Shown: positions 34,744 through 43,051, counted from the first letter of the stretch. The stretch: DNA of 64,000 bases from Pannonibacter sp051860505 (GCF_051860505.1 NZ_JBHYDX010000014.1:1-64000), one strand, 5' to 3'. Notes: a model not told the origin generated them from the letters alone. Translations and numbers: made by a program.

Positions 34744-34783
34744 GACGGCCTCGTTGCCATCTGCCGAGCGTTTGTTACGCTCG
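34744..34783 (-). promoter_or_regulatory. Tandem leader hairpins, candidate AmiR (ANTAR) binding site
   Basis: Two short hairpins separated by 3 bases follow the amiR stop. The first (34765-34783) is CGAGCGT-AACAA-ACGCTCG. The second (34744-34761) is GATGGC-AACGAG-GCCGTC, with one U-G pair and a hexaloop that has A at 1 and G at 4, the features known for ANTAR target hairpins. The terminator at 34723 begins 20 bases later. The first loop does not fit the hexaloop rule. Confidence 0.65.
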
Positions 34784-34791
34784 ATTAAATG

Positions 34792-35505
34792 TTACCCAAG
34801 CAATTCCTGTGAGTCAACGATTGCGTTGGCGATTGCTCCGATAGAAACACGTTTTGACATCGCCTGACGCCGCAGGAACTGATAGGCGTCTTCTTCGCTC
34901 ATGCCTTTGCGATGCATGATGATCGATTTGGCCCTTTCGACGCTGCGCATGTTCCGCAGGTTCTCGTCCAGCTTGTCGATCCGTCCCCGCAGCCGCTGTT
35001 CATAGCGGAAATGATCGCGCGCCAACGCCAGCGTGCATTGCAGGGTCAGGGGATCGACCGGCAGGACGAGGACGCCATGGGCCGCGGTATCGCGCAGGAG
35101 CTCAGGCCGGAACGGCGCATTCTTTGGCAGGAGCGCGACAAGCGCGGATTCCGGCTCTCCAGGCAACCAGGGCACACGCGTCGGCAGATCCTCCACCAGA
35201 TCGCACAGCAGCATGTCGTATCCGGTCGGCAAGGTCGCCGGAACCGGCCAGACATGTTGCGGCCGGGCCCGCAGCTTCTGCAATTCGCGGATCAGGGCAT
35301 CGCCTTCGGCGGTTCGCTCTGTGATGACGCCGATGCTGACATCGGCAAAGGGAAAGGTCGTCTGTCCGGGACGGGCGACCGGACGTCCCTGGGGCGCAGG
35401 GGCCACAGACCGTGAGGACAATGACAAGAGGCTGCGGCGTCCGCGTCCATCCCCGTCTGTCAGGCTTGGCCCCCTGTCGAAGCCGTTTGTCGGTCTCATG
35501 CTCAT
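34792..35505 (-). CDS. amiR: AmiR-like antitermination regulator with ANTAR domain
   Basis: A 237-residue protein. Residues about 53-160 resemble a degenerate receiver domain, 165-185 a coiled coil (RYEQRLRGRIDKLDENLR) and 186-232 a C-terminal ANTAR RNA-binding domain (VERAKSIIMHRKGMSEEDAY). ANTAR proteins bind leader hairpins and stop terminator formation. A Ser/Arg/Pro-rich N-terminus of about 50 residues is extra compared with the 196-residue Pseudomonas AmiR. It follows amiC by 18 bases and precedes the attenuator leader. AmiC presumably sequesters it when amide is absent. Confidence 0.9.
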   Translation of the reverse strand: MSMRPTNGFDRGPSLTDGDGRGRRSLLSLSSRSVAPAPQGRPVARPGQTTFPFADVSIGVITERTAEGDALIRELQKLRARPQHVWPVPATLPTGYDMLLCDLVEDLPTRVPWLPGEPESALVALLPKNAPFRPELLRDTAAHGVLVLPVDPLTLQCTLALARDHFRYEQRLRGRIDKLDENLRNMRSVERAKSIIMHRKGMSEEDAYQFLRRQAMSKRVSIGAIANAIVDSQELLG

Positions 35506-35523
35506 CAGATCCGCTCTTCCGGT

Positions 35524-36666
35524 TCAAGCATAGGCAAGGTTCCGTGCGTAGCCGATCAGATAGGGATCGGCCTTCACCCGGCTTGGCGATTCATAGACAA
35601 GATCAAACTGGCCCTGCCGGTTCGCCTTGCCGATCCGGGTCCACAGATCCGTGTGACCACAGACGGGATTGACGGAAATATTGCCCTGCGGCGCGTCATA
35701 TTCCGAACCCATCACAGTGTTGCGCAGGATCTCGGTATCAAGGGAGTTGGTCTCGGCCAGTGTCTTGGCGAAGACGTGCACCTGAAAATAGGCCGCCTCC
35801 AGGCACATGTTGGTCGACTGATCCTCGCCATAGCGCTTCTTGTAGAGCTGGACGAAAGATGAATTGCGGGCCCCGTCGATCCCCTGGAAATAGGGAGCCG
35901 CCGTGACATGGCCTTCTCCGACGTCGAAGCCCATGGCCTGGATCTCCGCTTCCGTCGTCGTCAGGCTGGCGATGGGCATGACTTTCGGATCAAAGCCCAT
36001 GTCGTGATAGGTCTGGTACAGGAAAATCGTGCTGTCGCCGACGACGGTCGAGAAGATGACATCCGGCTGGGCGGCCTTTACCTCGCGCAGCAGCGGCTGG
36101 AATTCTGACCGGTCTGCCGACAGGCGGACATAGCGCTCGCCAACCACTTCACCGCCGCTGTTGGCGACCAGCTCGCGCATGATACGGTTGCTTTCGCGCG
36201 GATAGACATAATCCGAGCCGATGAAGAAGAAGCGCCGGCCATACATCTCCATCAGCAGCCGGCACAGCTCAACGCTGTTCTGATTGGGCGCGGCGCCCGT
36301 GTAGATCACGTTCGGCGAGAACTCGAAGCCCTCGTACAGTGTCGGATACCACAAGAGGCCATTCAGCCGCTCGACCACCGGAAGCACCGCCCGGCGGCTG
36401 GAGGACGTGTAGCACCCGAACATGGTGGTGACGCCGTCCTCGATCATCAGCTTCTTGGCGCAACGGCCAAAGGCACGGGCTTCCGAGCCCGGATCATAGA
36501 TCACCGGTTCGATCGGACGGCCATTGATGCCGCCAGCTGCGTTGATTTCGTCGATGGCCGTCAGCGTGCCGCGCAGCTGCGTTTCCTCGATGACGGCCAT
36601 GAAGCCGCTTTGGGAAAACAGCACCCCGACGCGCCATGGGGCGGACGTCTGTTCAGATCCTCTCAC
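35524..36666 (-). CDS. amiC: AmiC-like amide sensor and negative regulator
   Basis: A 380-residue binding-protein fold without any signal peptide, close in length to Pseudomonas AmiC (385). Matching segments include VGVLFSQSGFMAVIEE, GCYTSSSRRAVLPVVERLNG, WYPTLYEGFEFSPNVIYTG, FIGSDYVYPRESNRIMREL and IASLTTTEAEI. AmiC senses amides in the cytoplasm and holds AmiR inactive until ligand binds. It starts at GTG 36666 after GAGGGG and about 48 bases past the sigma-54-type promoter. Confidence 0.93.
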   Translation of the reverse strand: MRGSEQTSAPWRVGVLFSQSGFMAVIEETQLRGTLTAIDEINAAGGINGRPIEPVIYDPGSEARAFGRCAKKLMIEDGVTTMFGCYTSSSRRAVLPVVERLNGLLWYPTLYEGFEFSPNVIYTGAAPNQNSVELCRLLMEMYGRRFFFIGSDYVYPRESNRIMRELVANSGGEVVGERYVRLSADRSEFQPLLREVKAAQPDVIFSTVVGDSTIFLYQTYHDMGFDPKVMPIASLTTTEAEIQAMGFDVGEGHVTAAPYFQGIDGARNSSFVQLYKKRYGEDQSTNMCLEAAYFQVHVFAKTLAETNSLDTEILRNTVMGSEYDAPQGNISVNPVCGHTDLWTRIGKANRQGQFDLVYESPSRVKADPYLIGYARNLAYA

Positions 36667-37026
36667 CTTAATCCCCTCGTCTGCTGGTCCTGCCTCGGTT
36701 CACCCAAGTCATCCATGCCCGCAGTGCAAGTCGTAGGCCAGTCTATCGCCGGCCTTTGCCCCACCTCATCGACATTTCGCCCGATCCTCTGACAGGATGA
36801 CAACCGGAACGAAAGACGCGCGACCAGCAGGAATAGTCCTGCCAGCATGCGACCTTGCGCAGGCGTCAATGGCGGATCAGGTCCGCCGGATCAGCAATGT
36901 CTGAGACGTTACGCGCACTCTATTCCCCTCAATGCCCTTTTTGGGCACCCGTTTTCGGGCCTTTATTAGTCCAGCTTCCGCAAATTGGCAGGCGAACCAG
37001 CTCCACCCGCCAATTCATTAACATGC
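36667..37026. other. Intergenic region between the alpha/beta hydrolase and amiC
   Basis: These 360 bases hold no convincing gene. On the minus strand, after the hydrolase stop, come several small hairpins: CCCG-AAAA-CGGG followed at once by GCCC-AAAAA-GGGC (36933-36962), which may end the hydrolase transcript despite having no clear T run, and GGCGGA/TCCGCC (36870-36888). The sigma-54-type promoter for amiC lies near the left end at 36725-36740. Confidence 0.6.
36725..36740 (-). promoter_or_regulatory. Sigma-54-type (-24/-12) promoter for amiC
   Basis: On the minus strand the sequence reads TGGCCTACGACTTGCA, with GG and GC exactly 10 bases apart as required, and TGGC and TTGCA matching the consensus. 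The -12 end lies 58 bases before the GTG start of amiC. This suggests RpoN/NtrC-type nitrogen control. No clear NtrC site was seen upstream. Confidence 0.7.
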
Positions 37027-38049
37027 TCACGAATTGAGCAGTTCTTTCAGCTTTTCGTCAAGGAACTTTACATCGACCGGGCTTGTGCCCGGCCCGCCAG
37101 CGAAGTGACCCCAGACAGATTCAAATACGATCAACTTGGCATTGGGCATGTGCGCCACCTCGAACTCGCTGTCCTCCGGCGGAAAGTACAGGTCGGTCCG
37201 GCTTGGCATGACATACGCCTTGGCCTTGATTGCCCCGAGCGCCTTGCGGAAATCGCCATTGTAGAGCTCGTTGTCGCTGATGTCGCCGTTCTGCCAGGTC
37301 CACAGCATGGTGAGCAGGTTGTTGGCGTCCTTCGGCAGGAAGAACCCTTCCCAGAACGCGACAAGGAAATCCTCCAGCGAGGAATAGCCCAGCGCCTGAA
37401 GATCCAGTTCCTGGCGATAGAAGGCCTGGGAGAAGCCCCAACCGGCATAGACGCGGGCCATGGCGCGCAGGCCCTTCTCCGGCTTCTTGTCGCCGTACCA
37501 GCCGTTGTTGAAGGCCGCATCTGCGGTGAGTGCTGCCTTGACGCCTTCCAGGAACACGAAATTGTGCCGAGAGCATTTGGCCGAGCCACAGAAAGGCGCG
37601 ATCCGCTCCACCATGTCGGGATACATCGCCCCCCAGTGGAACGTCTGCAGTGCCCCCATCGACCAGCCGGTCACCAGCGGCAGCTTGGTGATGCCGAAAT
37701 GCCCGGTCACCAGCTGGTGCTGGGCACGCACGTTGTCATAGGCGGTGATCTGCGGAAAGCGCGAGGCGTTGTAGGGCTCCGGCGTGTTGCTTGGCGAGGA
37801 TGACAGGCCATTGCCCAGCATGTTGGGAATGATGATGAAATACTTGTCCGGATCGAGCGCCATGCCCTTGCCGATCAGCCATTCGTTGTCGGGATGTTGG
37901 CCCGAATACCAGGTCGGATAGACGATGGCATTGTCCTTGGCCGGCGACAGCGTGCCGAAGGTCTTGTAGGCGAGCTTGGCACCCCGCAAGGTCGCCCCCC
38001 GCTGCAGGCGGAAGTCTCCCAGATCATACAGCTTATAGTCGACGCTCAT
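37027..38049 (-). CDS. Alpha/beta hydrolase, MetX/homoserine acetyltransferase-like
   Basis: A 340-residue alpha/beta-fold protein. The nucleophile elbow is GWSMGA, the acid is in PSRTDLYFPPED and the histidine in WGHFAGG, forming a full Ser-Asp-His triad. The overall pattern (PTWYSGQHPDNEWLIGKGMAL, MLGNGLSSSPSNTPEPY) is that of the homoserine O-acetyltransferase family, but its neighbour is a nucleobase-type permease rather than methionine genes. It may therefore be a hydrolase acting on the imported compound. It is the second gene of that operon, 81 bases after the permease stop. Confidence 0.85.
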   Translation of the reverse strand: MSVDYKLYDLGDFRLQRGATLRGAKLAYKTFGTLSPAKDNAIVYPTWYSGQHPDNEWLIGKGMALDPDKYFIIIPNMLGNGLSSSPSNTPEPYNASRFPQITAYDNVRAQHQLVTGHFGITKLPLVTGWSMGALQTFHWGAMYPDMVERIAPFCGSAKCSRHNFVFLEGVKAALTADAAFNNGWYGDKKPEKGLRAMARVYAGWGFSQAFYRQELDLQALGYSSLEDFLVAFWEGFFLPKDANNLLTMLWTWQNGDISDNELYNGDFRKALGAIKAKAYVMPSRTDLYFPPEDSEFEVAHMPNAKLIVFESVWGHFAGGPGTSPVDVKFLDEKLKELLNS

Positions 38050-38130
38050 GAAACTCAGTCCCCTTTGGTCTTTCTTGATCTGGCCACCGGGGCCACCTGC
38101 GAGGGCGCCCCGGCAGCAAACTCATTGGGC

Positions 38131-39444
38131 CTAGGCCGTCTGCGAAACCCGTGCCTGAGCAATCACCGCATAAGCGATGCCACCTGCCAGGCCGGCACAG
38201 ATGGCCGTGGACAGATACGGTGCGTAAAACTCGACAACGAAGGCGACCAGCGAGCCGATGATCCAGGCGAGGAACGCCTGACCGCGCCAGTCCTGGTCGA
38301 TCACCGCCGGGCGGCGAAGGACATACTGGTCAACGATGATGATGGCACCGATCGGCGGCACCAGAATGCCGAGCAGCGACAGCCATTCAATGAAGAAGGC
38401 CCAGACGTTGCCGGCTGCGACCACAATGCCGATGGCGCCGAGAACCACCGCCATGATGCGCATGTGGCTCGACAGGATGCGCGACCAGCCGGTTGCCGCA
38501 TTGTAGAGGCAGTGGGCGCAGACCGAGCCGAGGTTGCAGTAGAGGAACAGGAACGCCAGCACGCTCAGGAAGCCGATCTGCTTGGCGTTCATGTAGCCGA
38601 ACATATTGTCGGCCCCGAACGGATTGGCATCCGGCACGGCGAGCGCGGCCGTCGTCACGCCGCCCACCAGCATCGCCGCAAGGTTGGCGAAGGGGAAGGC
38701 GCTGAAGGTCGCCACCAGCGAACTCTTGCTATCGGCCGCCCAGCGGTTGAAGTCGGCCGTCACCGTGCCCGCATCGATGAACAGCGCGATCACCACCGTC
38801 AGGCCGACGCCCATCGACATGGTCGCCACGCCATTGTTGCCGGCATAGGCATAGATCGCATCCCAGCTCGTCGTCGCTGCGGCGTCGAACATGACATAAA
38901 GGCCAAGAATGATAAAGGCAGGCACCGACACAAGGCCGATGGCATGCAATCCGCGCACGCCGACGAAAGTGATGCCGATGTAGAGCACGCCGGCCAGCAC
39001 GGTCATCATCACGTAATTGAGGTCATAGGCGGTGCTGATCAGCGCGCCGGTGATCCCGGTCTGCACCGCATACCAGCCGAGCAGCAAGGTCGACAGCAAG
39101 CCCGAAGCCAGCACATAGCCCTTGCGGCCGAAGACGACGCTGGCCATCAGTGCAAAGTTGAAGCCGGTCTTGGTCCCGAGCAGCCCCAGCAACCCGACAT
39201 AGACCAGCATGATGAGATTGCCGACGATCATCGCCGTCAAAGCATTGGCAAAGCCCATGCCCAGCACCAGCAATGAGCCGGTCATGGCCCCGGTGATGAT
39301 CATCGGAAAGCCGATCCACACCGTGGTGATCGAGAACATGCTGCGCCGCGCCGCCATGGGCACTGCAGTGTGTTCGTATTCCGCTCCAAGCACGTGGTCG
39401 ACTTCGCTTTCCACGGCTTCCACATTCTGCGTCAGTTTTGACAT
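38131..39444 (-). CDS. NCS1 family nucleobase/cation symporter (cytosine permease-like)
   Basis: A 437-residue membrane protein with twelve predicted helices of the NCS1 family (CodB-like). Recognisable parts are the N-terminal YEHTAVPMAARRSMFSITTVW, GFPMIITGAMTGSLLVLGMG and DFNRWAADSKSS. NCS1 carriers import cytosine, purines, hydantoins or allantoin. Start ATG 39444 follows an AGGAGAGGGG site. It is preceded by a 200-base leader with tandem hairpins and a strong terminator. The nitrogen-rich substrate class fits the neighbouring amide locus. Confidence 0.92.
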   Translation of the reverse strand: MSKLTQNVEAVESEVDHVLGAEYEHTAVPMAARRSMFSITTVWIGFPMIITGAMTGSLLVLGMGFANALTAMIVGNLIMLVYVGLLGLLGTKTGFNFALMASVVFGRKGYVLASGLLSTLLLGWYAVQTGITGALISTAYDLNYVMMTVLAGVLYIGITFVGVRGLHAIGLVSVPAFIILGLYVMFDAAATTSWDAIYAYAGNNGVATMSMGVGLTVVIALFIDAGTVTADFNRWAADSKSSLVATFSAFPFANLAAMLVGGVTTAALAVPDANPFGADNMFGYMNAKQIGFLSVLAFLFLYCNLGSVCAHCLYNAATGWSRILSSHMRIMAVVLGAIGIVVAAGNVWAFFIEWLSLLGILVPPIGAIIIVDQYVLRRPAVIDQDWRGQAFLAWIIGSLVAFVVEFYAPYLSTAICAGLAGGIAYAVIAQARVSQTA

Positions 39445-39553
39445 GCGACTCCCCTCTCCTGTTCGTCACAAGCCATATTGCGGCGAGGTCAGCCGGGCTC
39501 GTTCGGGCACGACTTCCTCGCCCCCGGCACCGGTTCTTCAGACCCAGAAACGC

Positions 39554-39603
39554 AAAAAGGCCTCCGCATGGCTCCGCTAAGGGAGACATGAGGAGGCCTT
39601 TTT
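39554..39603 (-). terminator. Strong attenuator terminator in the NCS1 permease leader
   Basis: AAAAAGGCCTCC and GGAGGCCTTTTT pair perfectly over 12 bp; the 26-base loop folds further through CATG/CATG and CTCC/GGAG. The transcript continues TTTTTGCG. It lies about 110 bases before the permease start and about 50 bases after the predicted transcription start, so most transcripts should stop here unless antiterminated. Confidence 0.9.
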
Positions 39604-39618
39604 GCCTGCGTTTTTCGT

Positions 39619-39653
39619 CCGGCGCCGGTGCCGGGGCCTGGTACTTACCCAGG
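39619..39653 (-). promoter_or_regulatory. Tandem leader hairpins before the NCS1 terminator, candidate ANTAR site
   Basis: The first hairpin (39637-39653) is CCTGG-GTAAGTA-CCAGG. The second (39619-39634) is CCGGC-ACCGGC-GCCGG, with a hexaloop that has A at 1 and G at 4. Only 2 bases separate them. The transcript also contains TTGCCTG at its 5' end and CAGGCAA (39601-39607) next to the terminator, which could pair as an alternative structure. The layout parallels the amiR leader; a riboswitch cannot be ruled out. Confidence 0.6.
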
Positions 39654-39662
39654 CAAGCATCA

Positions 39663-39691
39663 ACGATAATGTGCGGCCGTCCCGGTGTCAA
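39663..39691 (-). promoter_or_regulatory. Sigma-70-type promoter for the NCS1 permease operon
   Basis: On the minus strand TTGACA (39686-39691) is followed after exactly 17 bases by TATCGT (39663-39668). Transcription would begin near 39656, right at the first leader hairpin. The -35 lies within a 13-base sequence (gtcaattgcgggg on the plus strand, 39688-39700) that also occurs at 34711-34723 in the amide leader terminator. Confidence 0.6.
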
Positions 39692-39776
39692 TTGCGGGGA
39701 TTACCGCTATTTCGCCTTCGCAGCTGCCGCAAGGAACTGCGTAGAAACACGGTTGCCCACGACGCAAAACCACAGC

Positions 39777-39802
39777 ACCCTGTCGGCCGGACGAGACAGG
39801 GT
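39777..39802. promoter_or_regulatory. Inverted repeat upstream of the TAXI gene
   Basis: ACCCTGTC and GACAGGGT are perfect 8-base arms around 10 bases, with TATAAC five bases downstream (39807-39812) and the TAXI start 76 bases away. It could be an operator overlapping the promoter of the TAXI operon. The rest of the 433-bp divergent region (39445-39877) is covered by the NCS1 promoter and leader; no gene is seen. Confidence 0.45.
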
Positions 39803-39877
39803 CTGCTATAACAGATCCTGCATCCTAACCAACGCGCCGAATGGCGCTGTTCTTGAGGAAAACAGGGAGGACTATCC

Positions 39878-40831
39878 ATGCGCTTCATGTCGCGCGCACT
39901 TGCCGTTGCCGCCGTTGCCGCCACTGCGCTCACCGGTGCCATGGCCCCGGCCAAAGCTGAATTCATCAACATCCTGACCGGTGGTACATCGGGCGTGTAT
40001 TATCCGCTTGGTGTTGCGCTCTCCAAGATCTACGGCGAAAAGATCGAGGGCGCGCGTCCTCAGGTTCAGGCCACCAAGGCCTCGGTCGAAAACCTCAACC
40101 TGCTGCAGCAGGGCAAGGGCGAACTGGCTTTCGCACTGGGCGACAGCGTCAAGCTGGCCTGGGAAGGCAATGCCGATGCGGGCTTCAAGGCTCCGCTCGA
40201 CAAGCTGCGCGGCATTGCCGCCGTCTACCCGAACTACATCCAGATCGTCGCGTCCAAGGACAGTGGCATCACCACGCTTGAACAGCTCAAAGGCAAGTCG
40301 CTCTCCGTCGGCGCCGCAAAGTCGGGCACCGAACTGAATGCCCGTGCCATCTTCCAGGCTGCTGGCCTGATGTACACGGACCTTGCCAAGACCGAGTACC
40401 TGCCCTTCGCCGAATCCGTCGAACTGATGAAGAACCGCCAGTTGGACGCAACGCTGCAGTCGGCCGGCCTCGGCGTTGCCTCGATCAAGGACCTGGCAAC
40501 CTCCGTCCCGATCAATGTCGTCGCCGTGCCTGAAGACATCGTCGCAAACCTCGGCGCGCCTTATGTTGCCGCAACCATTCCGGCCGGCACCTACCAGGGC
40601 CAGGAAGGCGACGTGTCGTCGGTGGCTGTTATCAACTTCCTCGTCACCCATGACGGTGTTTCGGAAGAAACCGCCTACCAGATGACCAAGCAGCTGTTCG
40701 AGAACCTGCCGGACATGGTCGCGGCGCATGCTGCCGCCAAGGCGATCAACCTGGAAAAGGCTCAGGATGGCATGCCGATCCCGCTGCATCCGGGCGCCGA
40801 GCGCTACTACAAGGAAAAGGGCCTGATGTAA
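39878..40831 (+). CDS. TAXI family TRAP transporter binding protein
   Basis: A 317-residue exported protein. The signal MRFMSRALAVAAVAATALTG ends at AKA. The mature start EFINILTGGTSGVYYPLGVALSKIY is diagnostic for TAXI proteins, and QATKASVENLNLLQQGKGELAFALGDS follows. TAXI receptors feed fused DctQM permeases; ligands are mostly dicarboxylates, 2-oxoglutarate or amino acids such as glutamate. Start ATG follows GGGAGG. It is divergent from the NCS1 permease operon. Confidence 0.94.
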   Translation: MRFMSRALAVAAVAATALTGAMAPAKAEFINILTGGTSGVYYPLGVALSKIYGEKIEGARPQVQATKASVENLNLLQQGKGELAFALGDSVKLAWEGNADAGFKAPLDKLRGIAAVYPNYIQIVASKDSGITTLEQLKGKSLSVGAAKSGTELNARAIFQAAGLMYTDLAKTEYLPFAESVELMKNRQLDATLQSAGLGVASIKDLATSVPINVVAVPEDIVANLGAPYVAATIPAGTYQGQEGDVSSVAVINFLVTHDGVSEETAYQMTKQLFENLPDMVAAHAAAKAINLEKAQDGMPIPLHPGAERYYKEKGLM

Positions 40832-40864
40832 TCGGGCCTGTTGGACCAGGTGAAACCTTGGCAC

Positions 40865-40896
40865 TCCCTTCCTCTGGCAGACGCCGGGGGAAGGGA
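40865..40896 (+). other. Intercistronic hairpin after the TAXI gene
   Basis: TCCCTTCC and GGAAGGGA pair perfectly over 8 bp around 16 bases, 33 bases past the TAXI stop and before the permease gene. Confidence 0.65.
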
Positions 40897-40969
40897 ATTG
40901 TCGTTGATGCCTCAGGCCAGACAAGACCTCTGAACTCGATCCTCCCAGACCCCATTCACGGACACCAGC

Positions 40970-43051
40970 GTGACCAGCAAGACCGACACCGCGCCAGCCG
41001 CGCATGACCCGCATTCCATAGGCTTTCCGAAGACGACAGAAGGCCGGTTGCTGTTCTGGATCGCCGTCGCCTTCTCGGCCTTCCAGATTGCCACTGCCGC
41101 CCATGTCATCGACATGCCGAGCCAGGTTGTCCGGGCGATCCATGTCGGCTTTCTGGGTGTTCTGGCCTTTCCGCTGATCGCTGCGGCCCGTCATGCCGCT
41201 CCCGCTTTCAGGGGCATTGCATGGCTTCTGGCTGCCGCCAGCGTCAGTGTGGCTGCCTATCAGTGGATCGACTATACGGATTTGCTCATTCGTGCAGGCG
41301 ATCCCTTGCCGCGCGATATCGTATTCGGTGTAATTGCCATCGCCATCGTGTTCGCGGCAGCCTGGGTGATGATGGGCGCGGCCTTGCCGTTCATCGCAGG
41401 TCTGTTTCTGGCCTATTGTCTCTTCGGTGAATATCTGCCGGCCCCGCTCGACCACCGCGGCTATGACTTCGCTCAGGTCATCGAGCATATGGCCTATGGC
41501 ACGGAAGGCATCTACGGCATTCCGGTCTATGTCAGCTCCAGCTTCATCTTCCTGTTCATCCTGTTCGGCTCGTTCCTTGAGCGCGCCGGCATGATCAAGC
41601 TCTTCACCGATGTCAGCCTCGGACTGGTTGGCCATGCCACGGGCGGCGCTGCCAAGGTATCCGTCATTTCCTCCGGCCTGATGGGCACGATTTCAGGGTC
41701 CGGCGTTGCCAATGTCGTGACCACCGGGCAGTTCACGATTCCCCTCATGAAAAGCTTCGGCTACCGGCCGGCCTTCGCTGGCGGCGTCGAGGCCACCTCA
41801 TCCATGGGTGGCCAGATCATGCCGCCGGTGATGGGCGCGGTCGCCTTCATCATGGCCGAGACACTTGGCGTGGAATATTTCGAGGTCGTCAAGGCCGCGC
41901 TCATTCCGGCCATCCTGTACTTCGCCTCGGCCTTCTGGATGGTGCATCTGGAGGCGGGCAAGCGAAACCTGCGCGGCATGGCCAAGTCAGAGTTGCCCTC
42001 TGTCTCCAAGGCCCTCAAGCAGGGCTGGTATCTGATCCTTCCCCTGGCCGTCCTGGTCTATCTTCTGTTCGGCGGCTTCACCCCGCTGTACGCCGGCACC
42101 ATCGGCCTTGGCCTCACGGTCCTGCTGATCCTTGGCGGTTCTGTCGCGCTCGGCCTGCCCTCCCAGGTCATCCGGATCCTCTTCTGGATCGGCCTCGGCC
42201 TTGTCGCAGCCGCCTTCTTCCAGTTTGGCATCAAGGTCATTCTGGCTGCCGTTGTGATCCTCGTTGCCATTTGTGCCTTCTCGCGCGGCGGCCGCCAGAC
42301 GCTGGCCGACTGCCGCGACAGCCTTGCAGATGGTGCCCGCTCCGCGCTTCCGGTCGGGGTCGCCTGCGCCCTTGTCGGCATCATCATCGGCACCATGACG
42401 CTGACAGGCGCCGCCAACACCTTCGGCCAGTTCATCGTCAGTGTCGGCCAGAACAGCCTGTTCCTGTCGTTGCTCTTGACCATGGTCACCTGCATCGTGC
42501 TCGGAATGGGCATCCCGACCATCCCGAACTACATCATCACCTCGTCCATTGCCGGGCCCGCGCTTCTGGAACTCGGCGTACCGCTGATCGTCAGCCACAT
42601 GTTCGTGTTCTACTTCGGCATTCTCGCCGACCTGACACCGCCCGTGGCCCTTGCCTGCTTTGCTGCCAGCCCGATCGCCAAGGAAAGCGGCCTGAAGATC
42701 TCCTTCGAAGCGATCAAGGTGGCTGCGGCCGGCTTCGTCATCCCCTTCATGGCCGTCTACACGCCGGCCCTGATGCTGCAGGATGGCGGCGCACTGGCAA
42801 GCGCCATCGGCTACGGACCGGCCGTCGCCTATGTCGTGGTGAAAGTAGCTTTCGCCATCAGCCTGTGGGGGGCTGCCGTAATCGGCTGGTTGGGCGTTCC
42901 GCTGGCTCTGTGGCAGCGCGCCCTTGCCATGGCGGCGGCGTTTACACTCATCGCCGCCCTGCCGATCACGGATGAGATCGGCTTCGCCCTGGGCTTTGCC
43001 TTTGCCGCTATCGTCTGGTTTGCCAACCGCAAGGCGGGCAAAACGGCATGA
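40970..43051 (+). CDS. TRAP transporter fused permease (DctQM fusion)
   Basis: A 693-residue membrane protein. The N-terminal part (about 20-160) holds four DctQ-like helices. The rest is DctM-like, with IFLFILFGSFLERAGMIKLFTDVSLGLVG, VSVISSGLMGTISGSGVANVVTTG and MGIPTIPNYIITSSIAGPALLELGVP. Fused permeases are the normal partner of TAXI receptors. The start is GTG 40970 with a weak ribosome site. It overlaps the DUF1850 gene by 4 bases. Confidence 0.94.
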   Translation: MTSKTDTAPAAHDPHSIGFPKTTEGRLLFWIAVAFSAFQIATAAHVIDMPSQVVRAIHVGFLGVLAFPLIAAARHAAPAFRGIAWLLAAASVSVAAYQWIDYTDLLIRAGDPLPRDIVFGVIAIAIVFAAAWVMMGAALPFIAGLFLAYCLFGEYLPAPLDHRGYDFAQVIEHMAYGTEGIYGIPVYVSSSFIFLFILFGSFLERAGMIKLFTDVSLGLVGHATGGAAKVSVISSGLMGTISGSGVANVVTTGQFTIPLMKSFGYRPAFAGGVEATSSMGGQIMPPVMGAVAFIMAETLGVEYFEVVKAALIPAILYFASAFWMVHLEAGKRNLRGMAKSELPSVSKALKQGWYLILPLAVLVYLLFGGFTPLYAGTIGLGLTVLLILGGSVALGLPSQVIRILFWIGLGLVAAAFFQFGIKVILAAVVILVAICAFSRGGRQTLADCRDSLADGARSALPVGVACALVGIIIGTMTLTGAANTFGQFIVSVGQNSLFLSLLLTMVTCIVLGMGIPTIPNYIITSSIAGPALLELGVPLIVSHMFVFYFGILADLTPPVALACFAASPIAKESGLKISFEAIKVAAAGFVIPFMAVYTPALMLQDGGALASAIGYGPAVAYVVVKVAFAISLWGAAVIGWLGVPLALWQRALAMAAAFTLIAALPITDEIGFALGFAFAAIVWFANRKAGKTA

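Noticed and set aside
36933..36962. Tandem hairpins CCCG-AAAA-CGGG and GCCC-AAAAA-GGGC considered as an ANTAR or guanidine-type site
   Set aside because: The loops do not have the A1/G4 hexaloop or ACGR pattern, and the position (after the hydrolase stop) fits transcript end structure better.
39842..39856. Possible sigma-54 site before the TAXI gene (TGGC...TTGA)
   Set aside because: The invariant GC of the -12 element is GA, and it would start transcription at or inside the ribosome-binding site.
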